Assembly: GCA_024364805.1 (NCBI GenBank)
Contig: CM044496.1
Span: forward strand, 131,562,594-131,597,625
DNA length: 35,032 bases
DNA from: Euprymna scolopes
Lineage: Eukaryota > Mollusca > Cephalopoda > Sepiida > Sepiolidae
Direction: 5' to 3'
Each line of letters opens with the position of its first letter. Position 1 is the first letter of the stretch. Under the pieces are notes generated by a model. It made no database searches. It was not told the DNA's origin and was given only the letters and a program-made list of their open reading frames with translations. Shown in pieces: positions 9,162 to 20,195 of the stretch. The translations under genes were made by a program, and so were the position numbers.

Positions 9162-10550
9162 CTAGCAGGACCTGTTAACCGGCGTTGCCCGGTTGAAGCA
9201 TGCCCCCTCCTCGTAAAAAATTAAACTACGGTTGTTTTTGGTGGTCAATCCTCAGCGTCCTAATATTAAGAACAGGTTTCGGAATAGACGCCCCTAACCT
9301 CCTCATGTTAAGAACGTCGTATGGAATAGACACGCCCAACCTCGTCATGGTAGGAACGGCTTTCGGAATAGACACCCCATTTTATGAGAGGGGGAACTGT
9401 CCAAGTATTTGCCCCAAGTTCAACCTTGATATATGTTGTAAGCTTACCCACCGACAAAGACTATTAATAATAATAAAAAAAAAAACATTTGGTGGTGGGT
9501 GGCAGTGTCGCGCAAAGAGAAGTACACTTTTTTTATCGTGTATGCATAGAACAGTGAATTACAGTACATAATGCATGCCATTATATCTCGAAAACTACTT
9601 GTCTCAGCCAAAGTTAAAATAGATTGTCTTATTCAGCATAGTTTAAAACCTATAGAAGTTGTCAGTTTAAAGGAAATAGTGTAGTTAGTGATAAGGTAAA
9701 AAAAGTACCTAAAAAAAGTTAATGTCTGAGCAGCGTGGAAAAAGAGTCCTGAAAAGAGAACTAGACAAAAAACAACTATAGTTAAAAAAATAAAAAAGCC
9801 AATATATAACAAATAAGTATATCTGTAGGCAATGTAATAAAGGGGGAATTTGTACTTTAGTGGCGTAAATTATTTGACAGACAAAAGAAGTAAAAAAAAC
9901 TAAATGAAAAGTAATTAAAATGATAATTTATTTGGACGTAATTCTGCATAGAGTTTGAAAATGTGTTTTATATTTTATATAAAAAGAAATAGTTTTTTTA
10001 TGATTTCGAAAGTGAAAAATAATTTTTTTTTTTTTTTTTGCCTAATCACTCAAATCTAGGCTCGGTACCAGTTTGATGTAAGGGGCTACTATAACTCTCC
10101 TTTATTAAGAGATTTGGCAGACGTTTATGTAAATGCCCTCCACTCACACATGTAAATGCCCTCCTCTCTATAACTAGCAGCAGTGACCCTGACCTCTACG
10201 ACCAGCAGTAGTTTCCAATCCTGCTTGGAGTAATAATAATAATTATACTAATAATAATTATAATAATAAGAAGAAGAACAAGAAGAAGAAAAAGAATATC
10301 ATCATCATCATCATCATCTATTCTAGCAATTTTTTTCTGTTGAGATATTTTATTTTTCTGAAAAACATTCTGATACAAAACCTATCTAAGAACACTGCCA
10401 TGCACATAAAGTACTTTCATATGAAATTTCATAAAAATCGACTGAACCATTTTCGAGTCCATAGAAAACAAACTCTTTCTCTCTTTCTCTCTCTTTCTCA
10501 CACACATACATACACACACACACAAAGTTCCTTTTATATGTTAATAAAGA
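9162..10550 (-). mobile_element. Non-autonomous Helitron 2
   Basis: Read on the minus strand, it starts A|TCTTTATTAACATATAAAAGG, followed by GT-rich sequence and a block 'ctcgaaaatggttcagtcga' of a kind common near animal Helitron starts. It ends with the hairpin aaccgg-gcaacg-ccggtt, 11 nt, and CTAG followed by T. The 3' end shares GGGCAACGCC and CCTGCTAG with Helitron 1 at 4302. There is no Rep/helicase frame. Cargo includes three tandem copies of the 40-bp core (9262-9382), TAA/GAA/ATC microsatellites (about 10230-10320) and a CT/CA tract (about 10478-10525). Confidence 0.7.
9262..9382 (-). repeat. Tandem array of the 40-bp core (three copies)
   Basis: Three diverged copies of 'ttaagaacggctttcggaat' plus a 'agacacccc-aacctc' spacer, period about 42 bp, inside Helitron 2. 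The same unit occurs in the foldbacks at 211 and 7561 and in SET intron 1. Confidence 0.75.
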
Positions 10551-10693
10551 TTAAAATAATAGTGGCACAATCATTTTCTTGTATGAACTTGCTTAGTGTT
10601 CAACCAAAAAAAGTTATACCATATTTTCATAAAACATTCCTGTTCATGAAAAAATCCAATGGTATATTGTGTAGAAGCTCTGTTCCAGCAAGA

Positions 10694-10812
10694 TCATCAT
10701 CAACAACAACATCATAAACATCAATAACATCAACAACATCGTCAATAACACCATCATCAACATACATAACATTAACATCAACAACATCATCAACAACATT
10801 AACAACAGCATC

Positions 10813-10843
<31 letters not shown>

Positions 10844-11036
10844 TCAACAACATCATCAAAATCACCAACAACAACAACAACATAAACATCATCAACAACA
10901 TCAATAACATTAACAACATCATCAACATTATCAGCATCATCAACAACATTAACAACAGCAACAACAACATCATCATCAAAATCAACAACATTAACAAAAT
11001 CATCAACATCATCAAAATCATCAACAACATCATTGT
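10694..11036. repeat. CAT/AAC trinucleotide array 1
   Basis: About 340 bp made almost only of CAT, CAA and AAC triplets with few interruptions. Because the period is three, every frame stays open: the minus frames read D/V or M/L and are not proteins. Confidence 0.95.
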
Positions 11037-12164
11037 CAGAATTTAATTCTTCCATCTACCCTTCTTTCTTTCTTTTCTTCTTTCTTTAACCCACCCCTCT
11101 ATACAAGTAGTTGTAGATTGCTGCTGATAGCTCTTGACTGTTTCTTTGTTGACGATTTGTGGAGTGATTTTATTGCTCGCCGATTATTAAAATGAAAATG
11201 GAAGTGAAAAAAGGGAGTTGCTGCCTTGGCCTTTGGGAATGAAAGGTCGTTGTTTGAAAATGTTGAACCTGGATGTAGTAACCCATCGTTGTGAGACATC
11301 AGGAGGCTCTAGATAAAGGTCCTGTTTTGTCAGTTAAACTTTCATCTAGGTGATGAAAATGAAGAGAAAAATGCCAGCTGAGTTCAGACAGAAAGGTCTT
11401 AAAAAATCAAGTCAAAAGTCTTGTTTAGAGGAAGAGAAATAAGTGCAAAAGTTAAACTTCAGACGAGTGAAAAAGTGACGTTGCAAACAATAATTTGTTT
11501 GTTACTCAGGAAATACTTTAAGTGAAAAGGAAAGTGTATAATCTTCAATGGTGCAGCAAGAAGAATCTTCTCTAATAAGAAAAAGGTTTTGTTAGACTAA
11601 GCTGTCGAAGCTACATCAGGTCAAGTAATGTTTTTCCCCAAGTAAAAGCCGACAAATATAAGTAAAAGAAAGTTGAAGAAAATGCAGATTTATTTGATAA
11701 AAAAAAGAAAATCCAACAACACATTTTTAATTTTTATGCTATCGCAAGCAGGAATGACAATTCTTCTCTTTCTAAAAAATTCTGTATAAATTATCCGTGC
11801 TTCTAAAAAACTATTTTTACCTCAAAGTAAGTTTTGCCTCTTTCTTAATCTTTTCATATTTTAACTCTATTCTTTCTCTCTTCTGAACTGTTACGAAAAC
11901 CTTTAAGGTTCGCCAAAAGGGGACATTTTTTGGCAGTCAAAATACAGTCTTTTATATTGTTAAAAGGTAAACTTCAGATTTTATTTTTTTTTTCTCCCTC
12001 TCATTTCAATTTATTTTTTCCCTTTTTAAATAAAAGTTTCTAATCATTTCAAGTGGTTTTTGCTTCCTCTTCTTTTTTCTTGTCTAAATGGTTATATGTA
12101 ATTGGTTTTTACAGGTTCTAATCTTTAAAAACGTCTAATTTGGCTGTTACTAAGTTAAATTCGG
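11037..12164. other. Spacer between the two trinucleotide arrays
   Basis: Pyrimidine-rich then purine-rich sequence with short chance frames only. No RNA gene, transposon end or repeat pair was found. Confidence 0.5.
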
Positions 12165-12291
12165 ACATCATCATCAACAACATCATCAAAATTATCAGCA
12201 ACGTCATCAACAACATCAAGAGTAACATTAACAAAATCATCAACATCATCAACATCATTAACAACATTAACAACATTAACAACATCATAAA

Positions 12292-12332
<41 letters not shown>

Positions 12333-13010
12333 ACAACAACATCATCAAAATTATCAGCAACGTCATCAACAACATCAACAGTAACATTAACAAAATCATC
12401 AACATCATCAACATCATTAACAAGATTAACATCATTAACAACATTAACAACATCATAAACAACATCATCATCATCAACATCATTAACAATATTAACATCA
12501 TCAACATCATCATCAACAACATCATTAACATCTAACAACATTAACATCATCAACAACACCATCATTAACATCATTAACAACATCAACAACATCATCAACA
12601 GCATCATCAACATCGTTAACAACATTAACATCATCAACAACATTAACAACATCATCAACAACATCATTAACAACAACATCAACAACATCATCAACAACAA
12701 CATCATCAACAACATCATCAACAACAACATCATCAACAACATCATCATCTACAACAACATCATCAACATTATTAACAACATTAACAACATCAACAACATC
12801 ATTAACAACATTAACAACATCATTAACATCATTAACAACATCATCATCAACAACATCAACTTCATTAACATCATCAACAACAACATCATTAACATCATTA
12901 ACAACATCATTAACATCATTAACAACATCATCAACAACAACAACATCAACATCATTAACATCATCAACAACAACAACATCAACAACAGCATCATCAACAG
13001 CAACAACAAG
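12165..13010. repeat. CAT/AAC trinucleotide array 2, with internal duplication
   Basis: About 845 bp of the same triplets, including a pure (CAT)n core at about 12290-12330. A block marked by attatcagcaacgtcatcaa occurs at 12191 and again at 12350, a 159-bp shift, so part of the array grew by segmental duplication. The open frames of up to 197 codons here are low-complexity artefacts. Confidence 0.95.
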
Positions 13011-13011
13011 C

Positions 13012-13565
13012 AATGTTTATTGGTTTAAATACTTAATACTGATTAGTCAATTCTATCAAAATATTTAATCTCACTTGGTTGCCAATACTGGACATCAACC
13101 AACTGGAAACTACTAGTATTAATCAGATAACTGAGAACCCAAACACAGTCACCAGTGAGACACTCAACTTGCCAAACAAACTTATGTCAGTCAAGACCCT
13201 ACTACATAGAGACAAGTAAATCTAGCTTTGGCCACTTGGCTACAGGCATCTCAGCAAACAATATAAATCACTGTCATATGTTAGTTTACTTGTTACATAA
13301 ATCCAGTTATGGACACACATTCATTTGTCCAAACCTCCATCTTTGTTTTTTCAGCCAATAAACCGTAACCAGTAAGAAAGATCGAAACTTATCACAAAGA
13401 AATAGAACTCTTATATCCCAATACCAGGGAGATAACTCGGCTACAGACATGTCCGATATAAATCACAGTCATGAACTAAACATAGCGACGGCTTATACAC
13501 ACACTCTCACAAACTTACTGATATTTAAGTCTATACACATAGAACAACACTTTTTTCATCTAAAC
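13012..13565. other. Spacer with short diverged repeats
   Basis: Bases 13016-13063 match 16901-16947 at 44 of 47 positions. Two blocks of about 50 bp near 13240 and 13438 (ggctacag.cat, then atataaatcac.gtcat) are diverged direct repeats about 200 bp apart. No gene is visible. Confidence 0.5.
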
Positions 13566-13800
13566 CAGTGGTTCTCAACCTTTTTTTATTCATGGTCTTT
13601 TTCCCTTCTTTTTATCTTGGTGGACCCCTTCATAACTATTAGTCATAAGACAATCTTCTATTTTTCACAAATAAAGTATTCTACAACAACTATAATAATT
13701 ATGATAATAATGATAATAAGTAATAATAATAATTCTGTGGTTCCCCAGAAATATTCCATGGACTCCTAGGGTCCATGTGGACCCCGGTTGAGAACTCCTG
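13566..13800. mobile_element. hAT-type MITE
   Basis: 235 bp with terminal inverted repeats CAGTGGTTCTCAACC and GGTTGAGAACTCCTG, the signature ends of many non-autonomous hAT elements. An 8-bp target duplication flanks it (ATCTAAAC at 13558-13565, ATCTAGAC at 13801-13808; one mismatch). The middle holds a TAA/ATG microsatellite and ggaccc-rich subterminal repeats. No transposase. Confidence 0.9.
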
Positions 13801-14249
13801 ATCTAGACCCTTTGAACTCTTCTTAACTCTTCACTTTCAATGGTGCCTAATTCACCATATACTTGGTGACCCCATTGTCAATGATACTTTACACTAATGA
13901 CTTTGGAACATTCAACTTTATGGATCATCATGATACTTCATTACAGAGTCATCAAGTAAGGCTTAATAATGATTGTTAATAATGATTGTTAATAATGATT
14001 GTTAATAATGATTGTTAAAAGGTTAGATTAAATGGACATCAATATCATCTTTCAAAGAATATCAAGCACACACGAAAAAAAAAACGTCTATGACTGAACA
14101 ACTCACATTCATCAATTATAGAATGTTTAGAATCTTGACCAATCAAATAGTCACCCAAAACATCACAGTCTGCCTAGTAAAAAAGAATACAGATGTATAC
14201 ACGTTATGAAATCACTCACTAACTGGACGTTCATTGATTAAGTATTATA
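13801..14249. other. Spacer, no gene seen
   Basis: Apart from the 13-bp tandem repeat at 13964-14015 I see no structured feature between the hAT MITE and the LINE copy. Confidence 0.6.
13964..14015. repeat. 13-bp tandem repeat, four copies
   Basis: Four perfect head-to-tail copies of taataatgattgt. Perfect identity points to recent expansion. Confidence 0.95.
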
Positions 14250-15195
14250 TTGTCTGGGAGATGGGTATATATGCTGATGATACCACGCTCTATAACAGAC
14301 ACGACAGGAAAACAAATGAATACATATCTAAAGAAATGGCAGAAACACTAGAGGACAACCGCCAATCTGTAGTGGAATGGGGACAAAAATTGATGGTCAC
14401 ATTCAATGCTGCCAAGACTAAACTTGTTTCCTTCAATAACTACAAGAAACCTTCTCTACCACCAATAGTAATGGCAAAAGATTCTTTATCTGAAAGTACA
14501 GCTTTTAAACTCCTCGGCCTAAAGTTCACAGGAAACATGAGTTGAAAAAATTACATTGAGAGCACTGCCAGGATCGCTGCGAAAAAGGTAGGTTCTCTCT
14601 ACAGTGCTAAAAAGCTATTAACGCCCAAAAGTATCCTGTACCTCTATAAGGTCACCATTCGCCCATGTATGGACTACTGTTGCCACATTTGAGCTGGTGC
14701 ATCTGCTACTAGTCTCTTACTCCTAGACAAGGTTCAAAAGAGAGTCTCCAATCTAATAGGTCCTGAACTGTCATCTAAGCTTTAGCCTCTGTCCCATCGA
14801 CGAAATGTAGCATCCCTCTGCCTGTTCTACAAGTACTTTAATGGTGAATGCTCCAACAAACTACACGCCCTTGTACCCTCTCGACATAAATACCCCCGAC
14901 AAACCCGACAAGCAGCAAGATCCCACTCCTTCACAGTTGAGATCCCTAGATGTAAGAGAGCCTTCTACTCCAGTAGTTTCTCCCCCAGAATCACTAGACT
15001 TTGGAATTCCCTTCCAGGTTCCTGCTTCCCCAACTCTACTGACATGCAGAAGTTCAAGTATAACATGGACCGACATCTTGCTGCCCAACTCCCCATGTAG
15101 TACCCCTGTAGCATATGTCCCTGATAGTAGCCCCCTACATCAAAGTGGCAATGTGCCTTGTTTGGGTGAAAATGTAATAAAAATAAAAAAAATTA
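14250..15195 (+). mobile_element. LINE (family A), 3' part
   Basis: Begins at the catalytic block (MGIYADDTTLYNRHDRK) and runs through EWGQKLMVTFNAAKTKLVS, FKLLGLKFTGNMS, a palm/thumb region with LYKVTIRPCMDYCCH, the HRRNVASLCLFYKYF and LWNSLP tail motifs, and an A-rich end at about 15172-15200. It corresponds to the left part of the minus-strand copy at 4556-6425. Stops lie right after TFTGNMS-like and other blocks, so it is a dead, strongly 5'-truncated copy; everything upstream of the catalytic block is missing. Confidence 0.85.
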
Positions 15196-15249
15196 AAAAA
15201 AGATGCATCAACGTTTCTGAATTTTTAAGATGAGAATTGGTTATTTGAA

Positions 15250-15345
15250 GGACCTGTAGCACAGTGTTAAAATACTTAGAAAAATCAATTGTAAAAGTGA
15301 TATTTTCCTGAAGATTAAAGGTTCAATTCTCAGTGTGGGCAACCG
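15250..15345 (+). mobile_element. Possible tRNA-derived SINE remnant
   Basis: A box-like tagcacagtgttaaaatact (about 15258) and a box-B-like ggttcaattctc (about 15320) lie in the right order just downstream of the LINE, with a 'cagtgtggg' ending as in many tRNA SINE heads. The distance between boxes is longer than normal, so an insertion or chance similarity must be considered. Weak call. Confidence 0.3.
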
Positions 15346-16234
15346 AAAAATACAATTGTGAATTACTTAGGACTTCTATTGGTTGATGGAACAAGAGCAT
15401 GCTACCTCCATGAAGTAAATAAACGGTTTTGTTCAAAATTCCATCCAGATTCATAAGTTTGACAGAAACAATCCCGAGTTTGGCAAGATACACCTGAAGA
15501 AAGTCATAGATTACATTAACTGAAACGTTGTGAAAATGAGACCCAAGATCAGAACCAAAATAATTCAAGATGCATCAACCCAACTACGAGGTCTACTAAT
15601 AAGTTTAATTAATTCAATGCCATTATGGAGCGTGCTCACAAAAAATAAAACAAAAATCCTGTTAGCATAATTTCATTACTGAACACGCATGCAAAAATTA
15701 TACAATCTAAAAAATACTTTCAACGCGTGAGTAAATACCTCAACTCTGGAAATAAAAATGATGTATCCATTGGTGATTAGCTGACAAAAAATCTTCACAA
15801 CAAGCAATTCAGAAGAATATTCGATTTGGGAGCATATTATTGACAAGATATTGTTTTAAAATGTCTTATCAGCTAAACAATCAGTGACTCTTTTGGATTA
15901 CGAAATTTATTGACAATACAAAATAAAAATCTGAAGAATAAAACATCTTAATAAAATGAATAACAGAAACATTGTCAAAAACAAAGCAAAATTAAATTTA
16001 ATTTAAAGCTATTGTTTGTTTGCCAAACTACAAAAAAATAATTTGAATTTTAAATACAGTCAACTTGACTCCATAATTCAAATTTTGTCATCAAACGACT
16101 AACAAATTGGAATAAAAAAAAAAGTCAACTGATAGAGATTTATATCTAAAATAGAAAGAAATGATAAACTTTTCTCCTTTATTCAATCAACCTTTTGCAC
16201 TTTTCATGTGAAAATCAATCCAGGAATTAAAATA
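15346..16234. other. Spacer, no gene seen
   Basis: AT-rich. A stretch near 15490-15530 (cacctgaagaaagtcat, then ctgaaacgttg) resembles phrases found at ends of some retroelements, but it is too short to assign. Confidence 0.5.
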
Positions 16235-16880
16235 TTGTGAAACTCCTGTTCCAGCAACAACTGCCCTACAACTGCTGATACAATACTCTATTTGTATAAG
16301 AGCCAGGTACGTTCTGAAGTAGAGTACTCTTTCCACATCTAGACAGGAGCTGCTCGGTGTGCCCTATCCAGCTTTGATAGAGTTCAAAACTGGCTTCAAA
16401 ACCTAGTAGGTGATGCTTTTTTCTCTTCCCTGCAACATCTTTCCTGCAGAAGAGACGCCGCAAGCTTGTCTCTGCTGCATGGTTATTTACATGGCAAGTG
16501 CTCGACTGAACTCCAATCTATGGTCTCCCGTTGCCAAATTTTCACAAACAAACACTCGACTAGCTATAACCGCTATAAACGATTTCCTCCACCCTCTATT
16601 TATGCCTAAATCTAAATGCAGGTTCCATGAACAAAGCTTCTTTCCCAGAACTACTCGCCTCTGGAACATTGTTCTGCTGGCCTGCTTCCCAGTTGAATAC
16701 AACATAGTAGCTTTCAAATCCAATGTAAATAAGTTCTTGTGGAACTATCCCCATAAATAATCAAATTCTACCCAATTTAAACCATTAACGATTACTATAC
16801 TATCACCTTACATTCATTATTCCTGATCCTCGAGTGGTTTTTGGGCCTTGATGTGGTAACTTCCAAGTTAAAAAAAAAAA
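16235..16880 (+). mobile_element. LINE (family B) 3' end, copy 1
   Basis: Contains the C-terminal part of a CR1/Jockey-like polymerase: an LYK-QVR-like start, a hydrophobic tail with FHEQSFFPRTTRLWN, a CFPVEYN block and FKSNVNKFL. It then runs through a 3' UTR with 'cctcgagtggtttttgggcc' and an A run at about 16870. The catalytic region is absent. Frame breaks separate the first part from the tail. Three more copies of this same 3' segment occur at 17165, 20195 and 33630. Confidence 0.8.
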
Positions 16881-17164
16881 TCTCTGTAAAATATTTGAGT
16901 TTTATTGGCTGAAATACTTAATACTGATTGGTCAATTCTATCAAAATTGTTGAAGAAGATAAAATGTTATCAAATAAAAGAATGACAAACTCTGTGCAAA
17001 ATAATTTTTTTATTGATAACTCAAGACAATGCAAAATAAAGTGTTCATAATCATGGCCTCTGTGCTGTCTTGAGAGACAATAGATACCTGCTGTAAGGGT
17101 GACGTCATATGTAATTGTGAAGCAAGAGTTGCGCAATCTCCAGTCACACGTTTCCTGAATCAGC

Positions 17165-17760
17165 ACTATATAATTCCAATGGCGAGGAGAAAGCCAAGGA
17201 TGGAGTATTGTTGCCCCATCTGGGCAGGAGCTGCTAGAAAGACTTATCCTGCCTTGACAGAGTTCAAAATAGACCGTAGCCTCGTAGGGGATGCTCTTTC
17301 CTCTTCCTTGTAACCTCTTTCTCACAGAAAAGACAGTGCGAGCCTGTTTCTGCTTTATCGTCATTTTCATGGCAAGTGCTCATCTGAGATCCAATCTATG
17401 GTCTCCACTCGCGAAACTTTCACAAGAAACACTCGTCTAGCTGAAACCACTATCAATAATTTCCCCCACTCTTTATCTGTGCCTAAACCTAAACATAGAT
17501 TCCATGAACAAAGCTTCTTCCTTCGAACTGCACACCCGTGGAACTCTCTTCCGTTTGCCTGCTTTCCAGCTGACTACAATATGGTCATCTTCAAGTCCAA
17601 CGCAAACAAGTTCTTGATGAGCCGTTCCCCTTAAGTAATCCAATTTACCAAATTTCCACTATTAACGATTACTATGATATTGTCTGATTGACATTTTAGT
17701 GCTGACTAATATTACCAATAAGCGATTGCAAATGATTGCAAGAAAAAAACAAAGTGATTA
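17165..17760 (+). mobile_element. LINE (family B) 3' end, copy 2
   Basis: Starts at PRMEYCCPIWAGAA, then an SLVGDAL segment, a 'PLSHRKDSASLFLLYRHFHGKCSSE'-type block, FHEQSFFLRTA, a LPFACFPADYN block and FKSNANKFL, followed by a 3' UTR of which the last part differs from copies 1 and 4. It lies head-to-tail with copy 1 and inverted to copy 3 (20195), with the NS1 fossil between them. Confidence 0.8.
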
Positions 17761-17936
17761 AATTTATATAATTTTAGTCTCAGTTTGGTATTGAGATGTT
17801 AGTAGTTCCTTTCTGTTGGCCCATTGGCAGTGGTGCTGACCTGTTGGGTCATCTGTTGTAATAGTTCATTGAGTAAGTTTGGCACAACTATATGACTGGC
17901 GTGACGCTTACAACTAAAAAAGAAAACGTTGCCACA

Positions 17937-17982
17937 GGCACCCACTCACACCATTAAACGTTTAATGGTGTGGGTGGGTGCC
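17937..17982. repeat. 46-bp loopless palindrome
   Basis: The two 23-base halves (ggcacccactcacaccatta + aac and its complement) pair with one mismatch and no spacer. It could extrude as a cruciform. It sits between LINE copy 2 and the parvovirus-like fossil. Confidence 0.9.
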
Positions 17983-18196
17983 TTTTGACCACAGTTTTAG
18001 AATAGAAGAGAATACTAGGGAATGTGACTGTTCTAAGCCGCCGTTTAGTGACATGCTCTAATCTCCTTAGCTGTGGTTGTTTAAAGTTTCTGCACGCGCG
18101 TTATAAAAGTTTTCTTCATCTAAGGTCTGGTGGTCGTTTTCTGAAAAATAAATTTCATGCATCTCAGTCGCAAGCGTCATGCAAAAGAAAAAAATA

Positions 18197-18197
18197 T

Positions 18198-18248
<51 letters not shown>

Positions 18249-18250
18249 TA
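18197..18250. repeat. (TA)n microsatellite
   Basis: About 25 TA units with one TG interruption. Confidence 0.95.
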
Positions 18251-18519
18251 TTTATTACACCATAGATGTAATTCCAGTAGTAATATGTAATTTCAATATA
18301 TATAGAGAGTATGTATAATGGTGGCCAGACCTTAGAAAGGAAAAAGTTTTTTGGCGGCCATGACATCTTAGACATAGACCTTAGATGGTTTTCTTTTTTC
18401 TCAGTCAGAGTCCGTCAGCAATTCCTCGCAGTATATTACCAATGTCTGTAAGGATTTTGTGTGTCTGCGTGTTAGGTATATGCGTGTGTGCAGTTCTCGA
18501 TCTTGTAATAGTACGAATT

Positions 18520-20195
18520 CGTTCAGAGGGATTTTTTTTTTCCATCGTTAGTTGTATTTTCTTTGTCTGTTTCGTCAGTGTCGCTAATGATGATCGTTAA
18601 CTTGTCAGGGCTGTCAGGTGGTGCACTCGGCGAGTTTGTAGGCGTCATCATCGCTTGTAAGTCACTGTCCGTAAACGGTATTGTCTGGCTGTCTTCCGTA
18701 GGTGGTGTTGATGAGATATCCGTGTTGTTTGCAGACCTGTGCTGGTTGAGTTTCATCCAGTTCGCAGAGCTTGAACTCACCCATAAGGTCTCGTTTCACG
18801 GGTTGTGTACGCGGTTTTTTGGCGGGGCTGTGTTGGTCCTCCTCGCGCCATGTGTACCGGCTGGAAGGTTTCGGTTGTGTAGTCGACTGTGCGGCTGTGG
18901 GCACATACTTTTCTTGTTCGTATGTGTGTATGTGCTTTCGCCATATAGTCAACCACATGAATGGATTCAACTCTAAACTTCCCCATCCTTTCAGTTCCTC
19001 CATAGCACGTCTAGTACGATATAGGAACATACAATTTTCCATGGCTTGTCGCTCATTGGCTACGTGCCGTCATGGGTCGTTGTTGCTCATTGATAGGCTG
19101 GGTGTGCGTTTCAAGATGCGTTCACTCTGATGTTTGACGTTAACGTACGTATCAGTCCCTTCCAGGATACATTTCGCCTCCTCCACGTTTTGGGGCGTGA
19201 ACCACATCTCCTCAGTGAAGATGAGGCTTTTGTCCATGCAGCTCCCGAATGTGAAGTTGTCATTGGCTTGACAACGCATTCTTCCCGCGTTCATCAACCC
19301 ATTCTGAATGCTACATAGTATATAGGATTTCCCGGAGTTGGACGGTCCTGTTATATGGAGTGCGTTCTTTTTGGGTCGAATCTTGTGGCATACCTCGAAG
19401 CTGGCAGTTGCGAAGTCGTCCGCGTCTATATGATGAAAATTTAGCCATTCGTCATATATGTCCAGGGAACGTTGGACGGACCAGTACTGCTGGGTCATGC
19501 TACTGAACAGTTCTTTTTTTTCTCGGATCTGCGCGTGTATCGGTGTCACTCTGCTCTGAATCTGGACGTCTGCTGCTGCCACCGCTATGATGTTGGAGAG
19601 GTTGGCTGTGTTTTTTGTGTATCGACTGCCAAGTGGTCCGTGTCGTAGATTTTGCTGTACGCGTACAGTACAGCATAATGTCCCCGAGGTCCGTCGAGTT
19701 GTCACGTTTCATTACTTTTGTTATGAAGTCGTACTTCTGACCTCGGAGACTGTTGGCCTTATTTGCTAGTTTTGTCTCGTCAATGTCGGGACTCGGTTCG
19801 CATAATGTTTTACTTGTCAGTTGTCGTAGGAAGGCTAATTGTCGGTCCGTTGTCAGGTTACCGGCCGCTGTCACGCACCATACGTCCGGGTCAGTCTGTA
19901 GGTACTGGCAGAGCCCATACGGCGAGTATACTTTAGGGCACGTCATCGTGTACGCTGACTCGCCACGGTCCTATAGTGTACGTTTAAGATTTGAGAAACT
20001 ATATTCGCTGGTCGGATGGTCGTTGTGCCAGCTTATGATGTGGAAGTGGTCCACGTCCGAGCAGTTTTTTAGCTTGCTCGGTCCGGCTTTGTGGTAAACC
20101 ACGATGTCTGGGCATTGTTCCAGAACGTTGACTAGGAGTTGGTGCTCTCTGTTTGTCTGGTCTGTTGTTACCGTCTTTTTGAAGGTGTCTAGTCT
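18520..20195 (-). pseudogene. Endogenous parvovirus-like NS1 fossil
   Basis: Remnant of a parvovirus-like non-structural gene on the minus strand. Recognisable parts are an HUH-type nuclease motif (HFHIISW), a superfamily 3 helicase with Walker A GPSNSGKS and a following B/C region ending SNNDPW, and a charged low-complexity C-terminal tail. Spacing and wording of the helicase motifs recall the Hamaparvovirinae more than vertebrate Parvovirinae, but that is inference without a tree. It is broken, by roughly two or three breaks, and its N-terminal end is cut off at the junction with a LINE tail near 20195. No capsid gene was found. The base composition is much richer in GC than the host DNA. 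Age cannot be measured here; the decay suggests an old insertion, not a current infection. Confidence 0.8.

Noticed and set aside
10627-11055. 142-codon Asp/Val-rich and 129-codon Met/Leu-rich open frames on the minus strand
   Set aside because: Pure products of a triplet repeat that contains no stop in those frames; no complexity and no homologous domain.
12118-13013. Open frames of up to 197 codons rich in D/V, M/L or I/N
   Set aside because: Same trinucleotide artefact; several frames on both strands are open at once.
18771-20097. Plus-strand open frames of 60-137 codons
   Set aside because: They are shadows of the minus-strand NS1 fossil and have no recognisable domain.
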